Assembly (NCBI GenBank): GCA_013368445.1
Contig: JAACJO010000022.1
Coordinates: 372,001 to 436,000 of the forward strand
From: Leucocoprinus leucothites
Lineage: Eukaryota; Basidiomycota; Agaricomycetes; Agaricales; Agaricaceae
Direction of reading: 5' to 3'
Length of the DNA stretch: 64,000 nt
Every line of letters starts with the position of its first letter. The first letter of the stretch is position 1. Below, one piece after another: positions 9,255 to 20,597 of the stretch. Made by a program: the position numbers and the translations under genes. The notes below the pieces were generated by a model. The model did not search any database. It had not been told where the DNA came from and saw only the letters and a program-made list of their open reading frames with translations.

Positions 9255-12200
9255 CTATGTCCATTCTGAATTGGGGTATCCTTTCCAGTGGATCAGATAT
9301 TCAATCTTTCTGCAATATGTTTTGTGATGGCAAACAATATCTTTGACTTCCCATTCTCCTTCTCCTTCTATGAGATCAGGTAGTAGATTCTCAAAGTGAT
9401 TTCCATATTCATCATTCTCCGTTACTGGCCATAGGATTCCTATGTGGAAGCAGAGATGAACTTTCCATAACTTGGGTAATTTTAGTTTGTAGTTCACAGG
9501 TCCAAGCTTCTTCATAATTTCAAAAGGTCCTATGCATTTTGCTGATAGTTTCCTTGATGGTGCTTGAATAGGGAGATTTCATGAATCTAGCCAGACCTTC
9601 TGTCCTACTTCTAGTTTAGGAAGTAGGCCTTTGATGTGTTTGGTCATGGTTTGCCTTGCTTTCTCATGTGAATCTTGTGTAGTGATGCAGATATTCTTTA
9701 TCCAGTTGATGCAGTCTTCAGTCACCAGATTATTCATTGGTTCTTGATTGGTTGGGAAAGATTTGAGGGGATGACCATACATTAGTTGGAAGGGTGTCTG
9801 TGATATGTTGGAGTGGGTATGAGAATTGTGTGCAAATTTGACAAGGGGTAGTTTCTTTGGCCAGTCAAGAGTGTTCTTTGAGCAGTAAGCAGAGAGGTAC
9901 ATTTTCATTTCTTGGTTGAAGCATTCAGTGGTACTGTTGGATTGAGGATGGTATGTGGTAGATTGTGTGTGTTCTATTCCTAGCTTCTTGAACAGAGCTT
10001 GGACAGATTTAGCAATAAATATAGGGTCTTGATCAGAGATAATTTTGTCTTGGGTTCCAAAACATGAGAAGACATTCTTGATTAACAGATCAGAGATGTG
10101 ATCTGCAGTGGCTTCTTTTTGTGTTGGTACTATATTTATCCCTTTTGTGAGTCTGTAGCCTACTATGGACAAAATAGAATCAAATCCATTGACTTCTGGA
10201 AGATCAGTGATGAGATCCATAGCTATTTGCACAAAGAGTCACAAAGAGTATGGTCCCTTAATGGGTTGGAGTGTGGGCTTGAAAGACCATCTGTTGATTT
10301 TGTGTTGTTGACAGATTGGGCATCCTTTCACCTAGTTCTTAACAAAAGCTCTCATTCTGGGCCATGTGATGTATTCTTCTAATTTCTGTATGGTTTCAGT
10401 TGTACCAGGGTGTCCTGCTGCTGGAGCAGTGTGTACTTGTTGGAGTAAATGTTTCTTGAAAGTATTGTTGGGGGTAATGTGAAACATCTTTTTTCATCAA
10501 TGTGGGATGAGCCATTGTGTTTTGTTGGGAGTGATTCTTTGATTTTTGAATTGAGGATATTGACATCCATTACTGGGAAAGATGATGTATCAAACATATG
10601 GGCAGGGATGGCCACTTGCAGTTTCTCTTCCTCTTTGGTGACATGGTCAGGTCGGCATGAGAGTGCATCAGCTATGACATTCTTAATGCTGGCAATGTGG
10701 CAGATCTTGACTTTATGGGTGCTGATGAGGGTAGACCATCAAATTGTCTGTTGGACTAACTTTGACAGTTTAGCCCAATGAATGATATTGTCATGATCAG
10801 TCCATATGATGGTTTCATGGGGTGAGCCATCAATGTAGTGTTGCCATTCTTGCAATGTATGGATCATTGCAAGAAACTCTTGTTTGGAGGTGTGGTAGCA
10901 TTTGTTGGTGGGGGAAAATCCTTTTGAATGGAAGAAACAAGGGTGCATAACTCTGTTAGAGTCCTTTTGAAGTAAAACCATGCCATATGTGTGGTTTGAA
11001 GCATCAGTTTGAATTTTGAAGGGTTTTGTCAGGTCAGGAGTAATGAGGATGGGTTCTTGTAGAAACTTTTTCTTAAGGGTATCAAATGATGATTGTGCTT
11101 CTAAATTCCATTGGAATGGTTGATTTTTGCAAAGAAGAGTGTTGATAGAGGCTGTATAATAGGCATAATTTCATATGAATTGTCAGTAGAAGTTGTAAAA
11201 TCCAATGAATTTCTGGATGTCCCATGGGTTTTTGGGTATCAGCCAATCCACAATTCCTTTGAGTTTTATTGGATCCATACAAAAAACTTTATCAGATGAA
11301 ATTATAAATCCCAGGTATGCCAGTTTTTCTTTTTTCAAAATCACATTTCTCTGCTTTGAGGTAGAGGTTATGTTTTCAAAAGATTTCAAATACTTGGCAG
11401 GTAATTTCTCATAGCTCTTGTTTTGTTTTTGTGTGAATCAACACATTGTCCATATATATGATACCCTTATTTTGGTGAATGAGAGAAGTGAGAATGGTGT
11501 CCATCATATTCTGGAATGTTGGTGGACTATTGTACATTCTTAAGAATATAACAGTGGGTTCAAATAATCCTTTGTGGGTGTGGAAGGCTCCTTTCCATTG
11601 ATCTCCATCAAAAATGCAAATATTATTGTACCCAAGTCATCTGTTGAGTACAGTGAAGTATTTCAATCCTTAGAGTTGATTGAGGATTGATTGGATACTG
11701 GGATTGGATAAGCATTTTTGATGGTGTATTTGTTAAGGTATCAGTAGTCCTGGCATAGTCTCAGAGATCTATTTGTCTTGGATACAAAGAAGAAAGGAGA
11801 AGCCATTGGTGACTTTAATGGTCAAATATATCCCTTTCATAAAATTTCTTCAATGAATTTATTGAGCTCAAGTGTTCCTCCATACAATAACTTGTAGACA
11901 GGAAAAGCTTTGGGTTGGAATGATGGTTTCATCTCAATTTTGTGATCATAGGTTTGAGATGGTGGGAACCTTTTGCTTTTCTTTTCACTAAAGAGGTCAA
12001 GGAATTCATGAAGATAATTGGATACTATCTTTGTGGGATTGGTTTCTTTCTTTTCTCTGTGTTGTTGGGTGAAAGTCAGAGAGTGTGATGTTTTGGCATT
12101 GAATTCAATAAAGTCTCATTCTGACAGGTTGAGTTCATCCAAGCTGATTGCATTGGGGAATGCTGAATCAAGCAATGTAGTGAATTCTTGATTTTTAATG

Positions 12201-12344
12201 TAAGATTGCCAAGAGAGGGTTTCTTGGTCCAATCTACATCTGAGTTGTACTTTGAAAACCATGGGATTCCATAGATTATCCTGGGTCTTCCTATATTTGT
12301 GACAATTGCATTGGTTTTGATTTGTTTTCCATAAATAGTAGTTT
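9255..12344 (-). pseudogene. Family B pol remnant: RT, RNase H, integrase, chromodomain
   Basis: Read on the minus strand from 12344 in pieces: reverse transcriptase (about 11950-11180), RNase H with the DxE-type motif (about 11080-10740), H2C2 zinc and integrase core (10380-9580, including STTYHPQSNSTTE) and a C-terminal chromodomain (9515 to about 9255, KIEYLIHWKGYPNSEW, then a stop). The RT active site reads YMDN near 11446 instead of YMDD, a G to A change of the second Asp codon that fits CpG decay. Many stops and frameshifts. It joins to the protease part at 21253 once the young A element (12345-21247) is removed. Confidence 0.85.
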
Positions 12345-12994
12345 TGTTATAGTGACGCCGGCCCGGTCCTAAGCTGGTGCGATAAGTATCGAGTTGATCT
12401 TATCAAAGGGGACTCCTTCTTGGTAAGCGACAAAGTCGTTTACTAAGTCAGAGTTATAATACGGCGATTATAGAGTTAAGACTTTAGTAATTGAGATCTT
12501 AGAGCTTAAGTTCAATTCGACTTTGTATAGATAAAGGCTCATATTGAGTCTCCACCTAACCAAGTAGAAACGATGTTTCTCCTTAGTAGATGTTGACGAC
12601 TTATATACGATACAAGTTGGTATCTATTATTAACTAGGGCTAAGGGCTTCTAATCAAAGAAGAGAAGCGTACAGCTTCCTTAATGCTAATTAAACTATAT
12701 AAGACGCGATCTGTCAAAGAAGCTTTAGAAGTTCTTCTAAAGAAGTTCTTCTTTGATCATCTGATCGATCACAAGGTAAGTCCAAATATAGCGCAGCTAT
12801 ATTTAACAATCACATGTCATCAAACACAACAAGTCATAACGAGTCGTAACCAGACAAAGTAAACGAGTCAAAACAAACGAGAAAATACAAGAACAAATAA
12901 GAAGAAACATAATTGCAATATTATTTAAGTAAAGCTAATATCGACTTCGTATTATAGATGGAACAAATGCTAGATAGAATCAATATACATAACA
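12345..12994 (-). mobile_element. Family A 3' LTR (650 bp)
   Basis: TGTTATAG...ATAACA on the + strand; sense orientation is minus. Aligns without gaps to 20598-21247. Differences: GGTGCG/GGCGCG, ATCGAG/ATCAAG and TTGGTAAG/TCAGTAAG, each explained by decay of one CG. Contains an inverted repeat CTTTAGAA-GTTC-TTCTAAAG near 12724. Confidence 0.95.
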
Positions 12995-13044
12995 TTATCC
13001 CTTTCCTAGCTAAGATGTCTACGTCTTAGTAACTATCTAAGTCA

Positions 13045-14394
13045 CTAAGGTAAATTACCTTCACCGTCTATGTTGAAGTTGGCTTCATCATCGTAATGAG
13101 ATTCGTAATTGCCATCTTCGTATGGTGGTGTAAGGGGGCGTTCTCCTTCATAGATGCGAGAAGTTCAACCGTGATGGGGACGTCCGCTCGGACTGCGTCC
13201 TCGATGGTTTGGATGGGAGGAACGGACTGAGGTCTGGAGACGACCATATTGTCTTCCTCGTGGTGCGGGTTTACGACCTCGTTGCGGTGTAAAAGTAGGG
13301 TTGTAGGTTGGGCTGAGGGAGGTGGTGTTAACAGCCGTGGATGTTGGATTATGTCGTTCGGATCAAAGTCCGATGGCATCGGTGATGGGGGCGCCGTGAT
13401 TGCTGGTTGGTACACCAGACTGTGGGGGCTGTATTCTGGCAGATCCGGAGATGGACTGCAGAGCAAGAGCCTTGGCGGCATCGACTCCTTCGGTAATTGA
13501 AAGTGCTGCCAGGGCGACTGGGGGTAAATCCCGTCGAGCAATTCCTTTATAAGGATTTTGGGAACAATACTTGGTGAAATGGCCGGGGGCGAAAGTGTCG
13601 CACCAGGTGCAATGATATCCCGGGCAAAGCGTCTTGATATGACCCATTCTGTGACATATGTCGCAGGTTCGACTAGTACGTCCAGGGCGAGTCGCGTCTC
13701 GATTGGTATTTCGAGGAGGCTTGTTAGTAGGCGTTGGAGGGGGTGTATTCGGTAATATGGCATTGTGTGTAGCCACATCATGACGTTGTTGAGGTTTGAC
13801 GCTAAGTGGGGAAGTTTTTCCCTTGTCATCAGCTGAGGCGCGCTCAGAATTCTGTGCACGTCGCTCTGGAGCTTGTTGATGCTTGAGCGTAGCGAAGTAA
13901 TCTCCATCTGGGTCGGTGCGTTGGATGCGTCGGACGATGTTCTGAGTATAGGGACCCCTAGGGATATGGCGTGCCAGGTTACTAAGATGGAAGTCCATTT
14001 CTTCCTGGAGACGCTTGTATTCACTTCTTGCAGAAGCGAGAGCATCAATCCGATTCCCGATGTTGTAGACATATGAAGTGAGTCTAGGATTGCTGCCGTA
14101 GGCGGACAGAAAGTCAACGGCTGTCTGTTCTCGAAGAAATGCTCGTCATAGGGTGGCATTCTCTTTATAGGGTGAAGAGTTTTCACTGCTAGTGTCTCCG
14201 CCTGCACTATCTCCGGCAGGGGATTTGGTGCCTTGTTCTTGCGATGAGGCAAGACCAGGACTTTCTTCGACCTTGTTCGCATCATCAATGGTGTTGGTTG
14301 GTGTAGTAGGAGGGGTAATAGGTGAGGGCGATTCGCAAATAATAGTTCCAAAGACTGGTACTGTTGGTTGTTCACTGACTTCTGAAGTAGTCAT
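13045..14394 (-). CDS. Family A ORF3: double zinc-knuckle accessory protein
   Basis: A 449-codon frame starts 16 bases after the pol stop and ends TAG at 13047-13045, just upstream of the 3' LTR. It is broken only by three TGA codons (about 14148, 13363 and 13167), all readable as decayed CGA. Order: Pro/Ser/Thr/Glu-rich N-terminus (about 1-80); helical Arg/Glu-rich segment (about 85-160); zinc-knuckle pair CDICHRMGHIKTLC followed by CTWC-x6-H-x4-C (about 244-277); Ala-rich part; Arg/Gly/Ser-rich basic stretch; acidic tail. The knuckles suggest RNA/DNA binding. It is distinct from the gag knuckle. A homologous module in family B's same position argues that ORF3 is a stable part of these elements. 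A 435-codon overlapping +1 frame (14375-13068) exists but lacks the knuckles. Confidence 0.68.
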
Positions 14395-14409
14395 TGAAGC
14401 TGGGGAATG

Positions 14410-17400
14410 TTAAGAGAGATTGTGTTGGCTTTTATACTCTTGAATTATTTCTTCTGAATTTTCAAGATTTTTCTCTGGTTCCCATGAGTCTTCAGTAGGT
14501 CCGTATCCTTTCCAACGAATTAGGTATTCTATTTTTGTTCTAGAACGTAGTCTGCATGTTCTATGGTTTAGGACTGCTTCGACTTCGTATTGTTCTTCTC
14601 CTGAGACTAGAACAGGTGGTGGTTTAGGGTTGTGTTTACCATAAACGTCATTCTCAGTTACTGGCATGAGAAGTGATGCGTGGAACTTGTTGTGAATCTT
14701 CCATTTTTGTGGTAGTTTGAGTTCGTAGTTGACTGGAGAGGTCTTTCTAATAATAGTAAATGGACCTTCTCTTCTTTGATTAAGCTTCTTAGAAGCATAG
14801 GGTAAAGGGAGATTTCGGTTATCTAACCAAACTCGGTCTCCTACTTTGAATGGTGTCCATGGTTGGTTCTTTCTTTTAGCCATCATGAGACGTGTTCGTT
14901 CATGTGCCTCTAAAGCTGCTTCTCGGACTTTTTCTAAGAATAGAGACTTCTCATTGATAGAAGGTGTGTCTGTCTCTATGTCTGAGATAAACGCTTGTAG
15001 GTTATATCCTAGGATTAATTCGTATGGTGAGTGTTTTCTTCCAGAATGAGGTTTCGTATTGTGTACAAATTCAATCATTGGAAGTGCTCGTTTCCATATG
15101 GTTGGGTTTTGTGATGTGTAAACTGCTAAGTAAAACTCGATTTCTTGGTTGTACCTTTCGGTAGTTCCATCTGTCTGTGGATGATATGCTGTAGACAGGG
15201 CTGGGGTAATATTGAGTTTTTCGTATAGCTTTTGCATTGATTTAGCAGCAAATTGTGGATCTCAATCTGAGATTATTTTATTGGGTGTTCCGTATTTCGA
15301 AAATACTTTGTCAATAAGAATTTCAGCAATGCCATCAGCATTTACTGTCTTCTTTGTTGGAGTTAGGATTATCCCTTTCGTAAGTCCATGGTCCACTATG
15401 GACAATATACAATCATATCCATCATCAGGTGGTAGATCTGTGATAAGATCCATGGATATTTGGGAAAAGGGCCTTGTGGAAGAAGGGCCTTTAATCGGTT
15501 GCATTGGTGGTTTAACTGGATGACGATTGATTTTGTACTGTTGACAAATAGGGCATCCTTTCACGTAGTTCTGAACATATGTGTTCATTCCAGGCCAGTA
15601 AACTAATTTAGATAGTTTATGGAACGTTTCGGCTGTTCCTGGGTGTCCTGATGTCTCGTGATCATGTACACATTGTAGAAGTCTTCTTTTTAGTTCGGCA
15701 TCTTCAGGTATCACATGTCTTCCCTGATATTTATAAATGCCATCATCTTCTGTGAATCTTTCAGATGGGTTGATCTTCTTTTGTTTATTTTTAATTTCTT
15801 CTTTAATTTCCTCAGAAAGAAAGTTAATGAATTTTTCTGATGGTATCGCAACTAGATCTTCATTATCCTTTCCATCTGGGACTAGGTCTGGTCTTCTACT
15901 CAATGCATCGGCAAGAGTATTTTTGTTGCCAGCTAAGTGCTTTATGGAGTAATGGAAGCGTGTCATATATAGCATCCATCTAGCTTGTCTTCGATTTAAT
16001 TGTTGTGGTTCTCGCCATCTGGTGAGATTCTCGTGATCAGACCATATGATGATAGGGTGTGTTGATCCTTCGAGGTAGTGTCGCCATTCCTTTAGTGCTC
16101 TAATAATAGCAAGGAATTCTTGGTCAGACACATGATAGTTTCGTTCCGCAGGGTTGAGGGTTTGTGAATAATAAGCCACAGGGTGCTTATCTCCATTTGA
16201 ATCTCTTTGGAGTAGTACTGCACCAGTAGCAAATGCGGAAGCATCACATTCAATTTTGAATGGCTTTGATTCGTCAACTATTTGAAGTATAGGTTGCTTA
16301 AGGAATTGTTCCTTGAGCTTCTCAAAGCTTTTCTGTGCTTCTGAGTTCCATTCGAATTTCGTTGTTTTACGAAGTAATGCATTAAGTGGTTGTGCAATAG
16401 CTGAGAAGTTGTGAATGAATTTGCGATAGAAGTTGCAAAATCCAATGAATTGTTGGATATTTCGGACAGACTTGGGTACAGGCCAATCCTGTATTCCCTT
16501 AAGTTTAACTGGGTCCATCTTGATAGAGTCAGGAGTTATGATAACTCCGAGGTACTCTAGGCGTTGCTTCTTGAATTCGCATTTCTCAGTCTTTAAATAC
16601 AATTTGTTCTGTTGTAGAATCTTCAAGACTTGTTTAGTAAGTCTTTCGAGTTGTTCCTTTGTTTTTGCATGGATAAGGATGTCATCCATGTAAATAATAA
16701 CTCCGCCTTTCTCAGTAAGGTCTTTGAATATGTGATCCATCATGGATTGGAAGGTAGCAGGGGAATTTGTCATTCCAAAGAACATGACTGTGGGTTCATA
16801 TAACCCATTTGGGGTGCGGAATGCCGCTTTCCATTCATGTCCTTCATGGATTCGGACATTATTATATCCTAGTCGGACATCTAACTTGGTAAACCAATTA
16901 GATCCTTTGAGTTTATCCATGATTCGTGATATGCTTGGTATTGGGTGAGCATTCTTTATTGTATTCTTGTTAAGGAATCGATAATCTTGGCATGGACGTA
17001 AGTCTCCTCCTTTCTTTCCTACAAAGAAGAAAGAAGAGGCCATTGGTGATTTGGATTTCCGAATATATCCCTTTCGTAAATTTTCGGAAATAAACTTGTC
17101 AAGTTCCATTCTTTCCTGAGGTGTCAGGTGATAAACTGGCATTTGTTTGGGTTCAAATTCAGGTATAGTCTCGATTTTATGATCCCAAGGACGTCTGGGT
17201 GGTAATTTTTCCAATTCATCTTTGTTGAAGACTTTGAGAAACTGATGAAATTTCTTTGGTATGGCTTTCACAGGGTTTGATTCCCTTTTAGGTTTAGTAG
17301 CCAAGTTGTGAAGTTGTTGTGATATGTTAGACTTCACATTGATTTCATAATACAACTGATTGATGGAATCAGTTTTTGCTTTGGTTAATTTGATTGTATG

Positions 17401-17828
17401 AGAATTTTCATCTCGCCAACGTAATGACAGTTTCTGCCAATCAACGTCAGGATTGAATCTCTTTAACCATGTGATTCCTAAGAATAGTTGGTTTGATCCA
17501 AGTTTGACTATTCTTGGAGAAATTGTCATAATTTTGTTGTTCACTTCTATTTTTAATTTTGTATAGTGAGTACAACTTCCTGATAGGTTCTGTGTTCCAT
17601 CGGCGTTTCGGATTTTGATTGCCTTCTTCATCTTGAATTTTGGCAGGTTGTAGGTATCGACTAGTTGTGGGTCGATAAATTCTCCACTAGCTCCTGAGTC
17701 TAGTAGTGCTTGTAGATTGTGTTTTGCTCTAGTTGTATGGAGCAATATTGGTACATGTACTGTTAATCCTTTGTTTGATTGAAGATCGATGATGTCTATC
17801 TGATCTTCGTGAGTACTCAAAAATTTTC
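14410..17828 (-). CDS. Family A pol polyprotein (protease-RT-RNase H-integrase-chromodomain), one TGA
   Basis: The pol frame opens at 17828 after a pol-frame TGA and has no ATG before the protease, so it must be reached from gag by -1 frameshifting at 17826-17820. Domains (counted from the TTG at 17820): protease with ALLDSGASGEF (D about 41); RT (about 230-410) with intact YMDDILIH; RNase H with FKIECDAS and the DHENL region; integrase H2C2 (GCPICQQ) and core, reading through SD-TGA-DPQF at 15261-15259, where Arg is expected; second core half with AYHPQTDGTTERYN; C-terminal chromodomain IEYLIRWKGYGPTEDSWEP (about 14480-14540) with the aromatic residues of the methyl-lysine cage. Ends at 14410. 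The single TGA is the only lesion seen. Confidence 0.92.
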
Positions 17829-20030
17829 ATTTGAGTATTCTTGAAATGGGTCATCTTCATCACTAGCTTGTTCTATTTCGTAAACCATGGCATCTGGATC
17901 TTTCCTTTTAGGCTTGAAAGGTCTACGATTCCCTTGTTTCGGTTTGGACTGGGACTTCTGCGTCTGCTTCGATCCCATGTTTGTCTTTCCTCTTGACTTA
18001 AACCAAACCTTCCTTGCCGGACAAGATTTAGTGAAATGTCCTTTCTTGTGGCAGAAGAAGCATTCTCCTCTCTTGAGTGCAATTCTTTGTTCGTCAGTGA
18101 GAACATTATTGATGATGTGGGAGTATAGTGACCCATAGACATCTCTGTCTGTGTTGCTTGGTCCTTCATTGTACGTTTGGTTGATGTCTTCTCCTTCACT
18201 CTCCTCTTCTTCAGGATTATCATCATCCTCTGCGCCAAGTTCGTATATACCTCCGTCGTCTGCTTCCTGATCATCTTCGATTGATAATCGGTATATTCCT
18301 CTTGATATTCTGTCGATATCCATGTCCCACTCGGATCGTCTGGGTCTAGATAGGGGTTGACTATAGATGTCATTATATCGTGGTTGGGATCCGTGTTGTC
18401 TACTATTCTTTTTGGTCTTTCTTGATCTGTTTGAAGATCCTGGATTAGAATTTCCAATGCGGTATCTCCTTTGCTCTTGGACAACTTTGTATGCCTGCCT
18501 TGCAGCAGTTTTCCATTCTGCGAGGGTTTGGGGGTCAGCTCAGATTGCTTTGAATCTGACATCATTGTCGAGTCCTTCAGCGAAGTAGGATCAGAGAGAA
18601 GTGCTGTCAGTAAGTCCTGCACGTGAGGCGAGGACGGAAAAATTGGCGATGTATTCTTCGATGTATTTGTTTCGTTGTCTATAATAGCGGAGCTCTCTTT
18701 CAGCCTCAAAGCTCTGTTGTGTTGGAGCAAATGACTGTTCGAGCGCATCCTTGAATTCATCGAAGGTGTGTGGGGTGTATCCTGCTTGGGTAGCTGCAGT
18801 TGCTTGACTAAGTCTGTAATCCTGTTGCCATAACTTGGCAGCTCCATCGAGTAATCCAAGGGTGTAGTTGATTCTTGATTGGTCATCTGTGACACCATAT
18901 GAGTCAAAGTAGAGTTCGACTTCGGCCATCCATGGTCTGTAATAGCTTGGGTTGCCATCAAACCTGTTGGGTTTTGGGTACTTAAGCTGGAATCCTGCTT
19001 GAGGTTGTGCCATTGGGTTTGGCGGGGGGTTTGGATTAGGATTTGGTGGTCCTCCTCCTGGTCCTCCTGGTCTTCCTGGTCCTCCAGGTGGATTACCTCC
19101 GGGACTTGGTGGTCCTCCTTGTGGATTTGGTGGTGGCGGTGTGGGGCTTCTTCGGTTTGAAGAACCTCCTGTGTTGGTGACAACTGCCTTTGCTTTCCCT
19201 TTTGTTTGGGTGTTAGTGGGTATGGTGATGGTGGCACTGGCTATAGTAATGTTGGGATTGGTTGTTGGTAAGGTACTGGTACTGGCAATACCGGTGGGGG
19301 AATTGGTAAAGCTAAAGGGGATAGGGTTCGTAATGGGACTGAGGAACCTTGGGCTATGTCCAAAGGCTGGGCTCGAGGAGTAAGAAGGGGGTCTATCGAG
19401 TCTGGGTTTCTCTGGGGATTTAAGTTTGAGATTATCAATTGCCCTTGCGAGTGCTTCTGCTTCCTCTTCTGTTCGATTTCCTTCAGATTCTTGTTGGCTT
19501 CTTTCTCCACTATCTGTTCCTTCTTCGTCTTCTTCTTCATCTTCTTCGTCAAATTCAGATTCTTCTGAACTTGGAGTGTCAATTCTGGGCTCTGAATGAT
19601 TGTCTTGTGAGGTGTCTTCAGTTCTTGGGGTAATGTCAAGAATTGGTTCTGGTTCAATGGTCCTGCTAGATTCTGCAGGGGTTTCTGGAAACGGAGTTTG
19701 TCTTCTTTTTGCTTCTTCAGTGTACTGTTCTTGGGTAACGTCTTGAAGTTCTTCAAGACCAGCTCCTCTTTCGATTTGTTGTTTGACAGTTCTGTGAAGT
19801 TGCTTGTGACCAAGTGCTGCGTATTCGGCTTCAAGGACTCCTTGTTCTTTCTTGATTGGGACGTAGGCAACTTTCCCTTCGTGTTCTTTGATGTAATAGA
19901 ATCTTCCTGATCCTTTACTTCTGTAGAACCTTGTTCTTCGGGTTTCACTGTAGTAGGTACTGTAGGATTCTTCTAGAAATTCTCTTCTTGCGAAGATTTC
20001 AACTTGTCTTGCAAACTCTGCTGGGTCCAT
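17817..20030 (-). CDS. Family A gag, two in-frame TGA codons
   Basis: 737-codon frame from ATG 20030 to TGA 17819-17817. Stops at 18593-18591 and 18542-18540 interrupt it 16 codons apart; both sit where CGA is likely. Order: basic N-terminus; acidic Glu/Asp tract (about 160-195); Thr/Pro-rich region; Gly/Pro collagen-like linker (about 300-345); retrotransposon gag helical domain (RFDGNPSYYRPWMAEVELYF onward, about 360-480); a second acidic tract; CCHC knuckle CFFCHKKGHFTKSC; basic tail. It would form the particle and package RNA. The outer A copy carries TGA at the same two sites (25502 and 25553), so these stops may predate this insertion or reflect recurrent decay. Confidence 0.85.
17820..17826 (-). 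promoter_or_regulatory. -1 ribosomal frameshift heptamer A AAT TTT before gag stop
   Basis: Minus-strand reading is GAA AAT TTT TGA in the gag frame. The heptamer A AAT TTT (17826-17820) fits X XXY YYZ, and one base back gives AAA TTT TTG AGT ACT, the pol frame. The pol frame has its own TGA only two codons upstream of the heptamer, so the shift window is essentially these seven bases. The outer A copy has AAAAATTTT in place of AAAATTTTT (near 27862-27870). Confidence 0.7.
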
Positions 20031-20582
20031 TGTGGACTATGTTTATGGGTGCCTATAGAGACACCTGGTATGGTCTTAAATGGTAAATTGTCCTTAAGAC
20101 AATTATCACACTTGCAGTTTGATTCTGCCGTGGTTGGAAAATTGGTTTATAGTCGCTATGGACTCACCTTTATAGTCACTAGGACTGTGTATTTATAGTC
20201 TCTTAAGACTTTCAACAGATAAACTGTCTTCCGAGTATTTACCCTCGGGTCTGGTATTCTTCAGAGATATGCCAAACTTTCTGGCAAATTTCTCCCTTCC
20301 GAGTATCTACCCTTGGGTCTGGTATCTTATTTGAGATTCAGGTACGATGACCTTAGCTCTCACAAGCCTCCAAATGTTTTAAGAGCATGGGTATTCGCTC
20401 AGATCAATAAGAGTGATCCTCAACTAATCCACTAGTTGGCAATGTGTGTCGACCCTCTCTTCGTTGTTATGCACAATAGTTTTGGGACAGCTTGTGCTAT
20501 AACCACAATAACCCAAATCGACAGTGTTTGCAACGTTGTTGGGTTACTGGGCAAAGTAACGGCTCTGTGCTAACAGAGAAGG
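20031..20582 (-). other. Family A leader with internal repeats
   Basis: The untranslated stretch between primer site and gag ATG contains a 30-base direct repeat (CTTCCGAGTAT-Y-TACCCT-Y-GGGT core at 20228-20257 and 20296-20325) and three TTTATAGTC-type repeats (20150-20205). Such repeats could form packaging or dimerisation hairpins; that is inference. Confidence 0.45.
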
Positions 20583-20595
20583 ATCGTTTCTACTT
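20583..20595 (-). promoter_or_regulatory. Family A self-priming primer-binding site
   Basis: Two bases after the 5' LTR the minus strand reads AAGTAGAAACGAT. Its complement ATCGTTTCTACTT occurs in the LTR at 20827-20815, starting 33 bases after the first T of TATATAAG (20860-20853), where transcription should begin. No tRNA-type TGG site is present. This is the layout of Tf1 self-priming (established for Schizosaccharomyces Tf1); that it operates here is inference. Confidence 0.75.
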
Positions 20596-20597
20596 AA

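Noticed and set aside
12724..12746. LTR hairpin CTTTAGAA-GTTC-TTCTAAAG as a terminator
   Set aside because: It is present in all A LTRs, but there is no evidence for termination at it; kept only as an LTR detail.
15259..15261. TGA recoding or readthrough in pol and gag
   Set aside because: Stops lie at expected Arg positions compatible with CGA to TGA decay, and LTR differences show the same CpG bias, so mutation is the simpler explanation.
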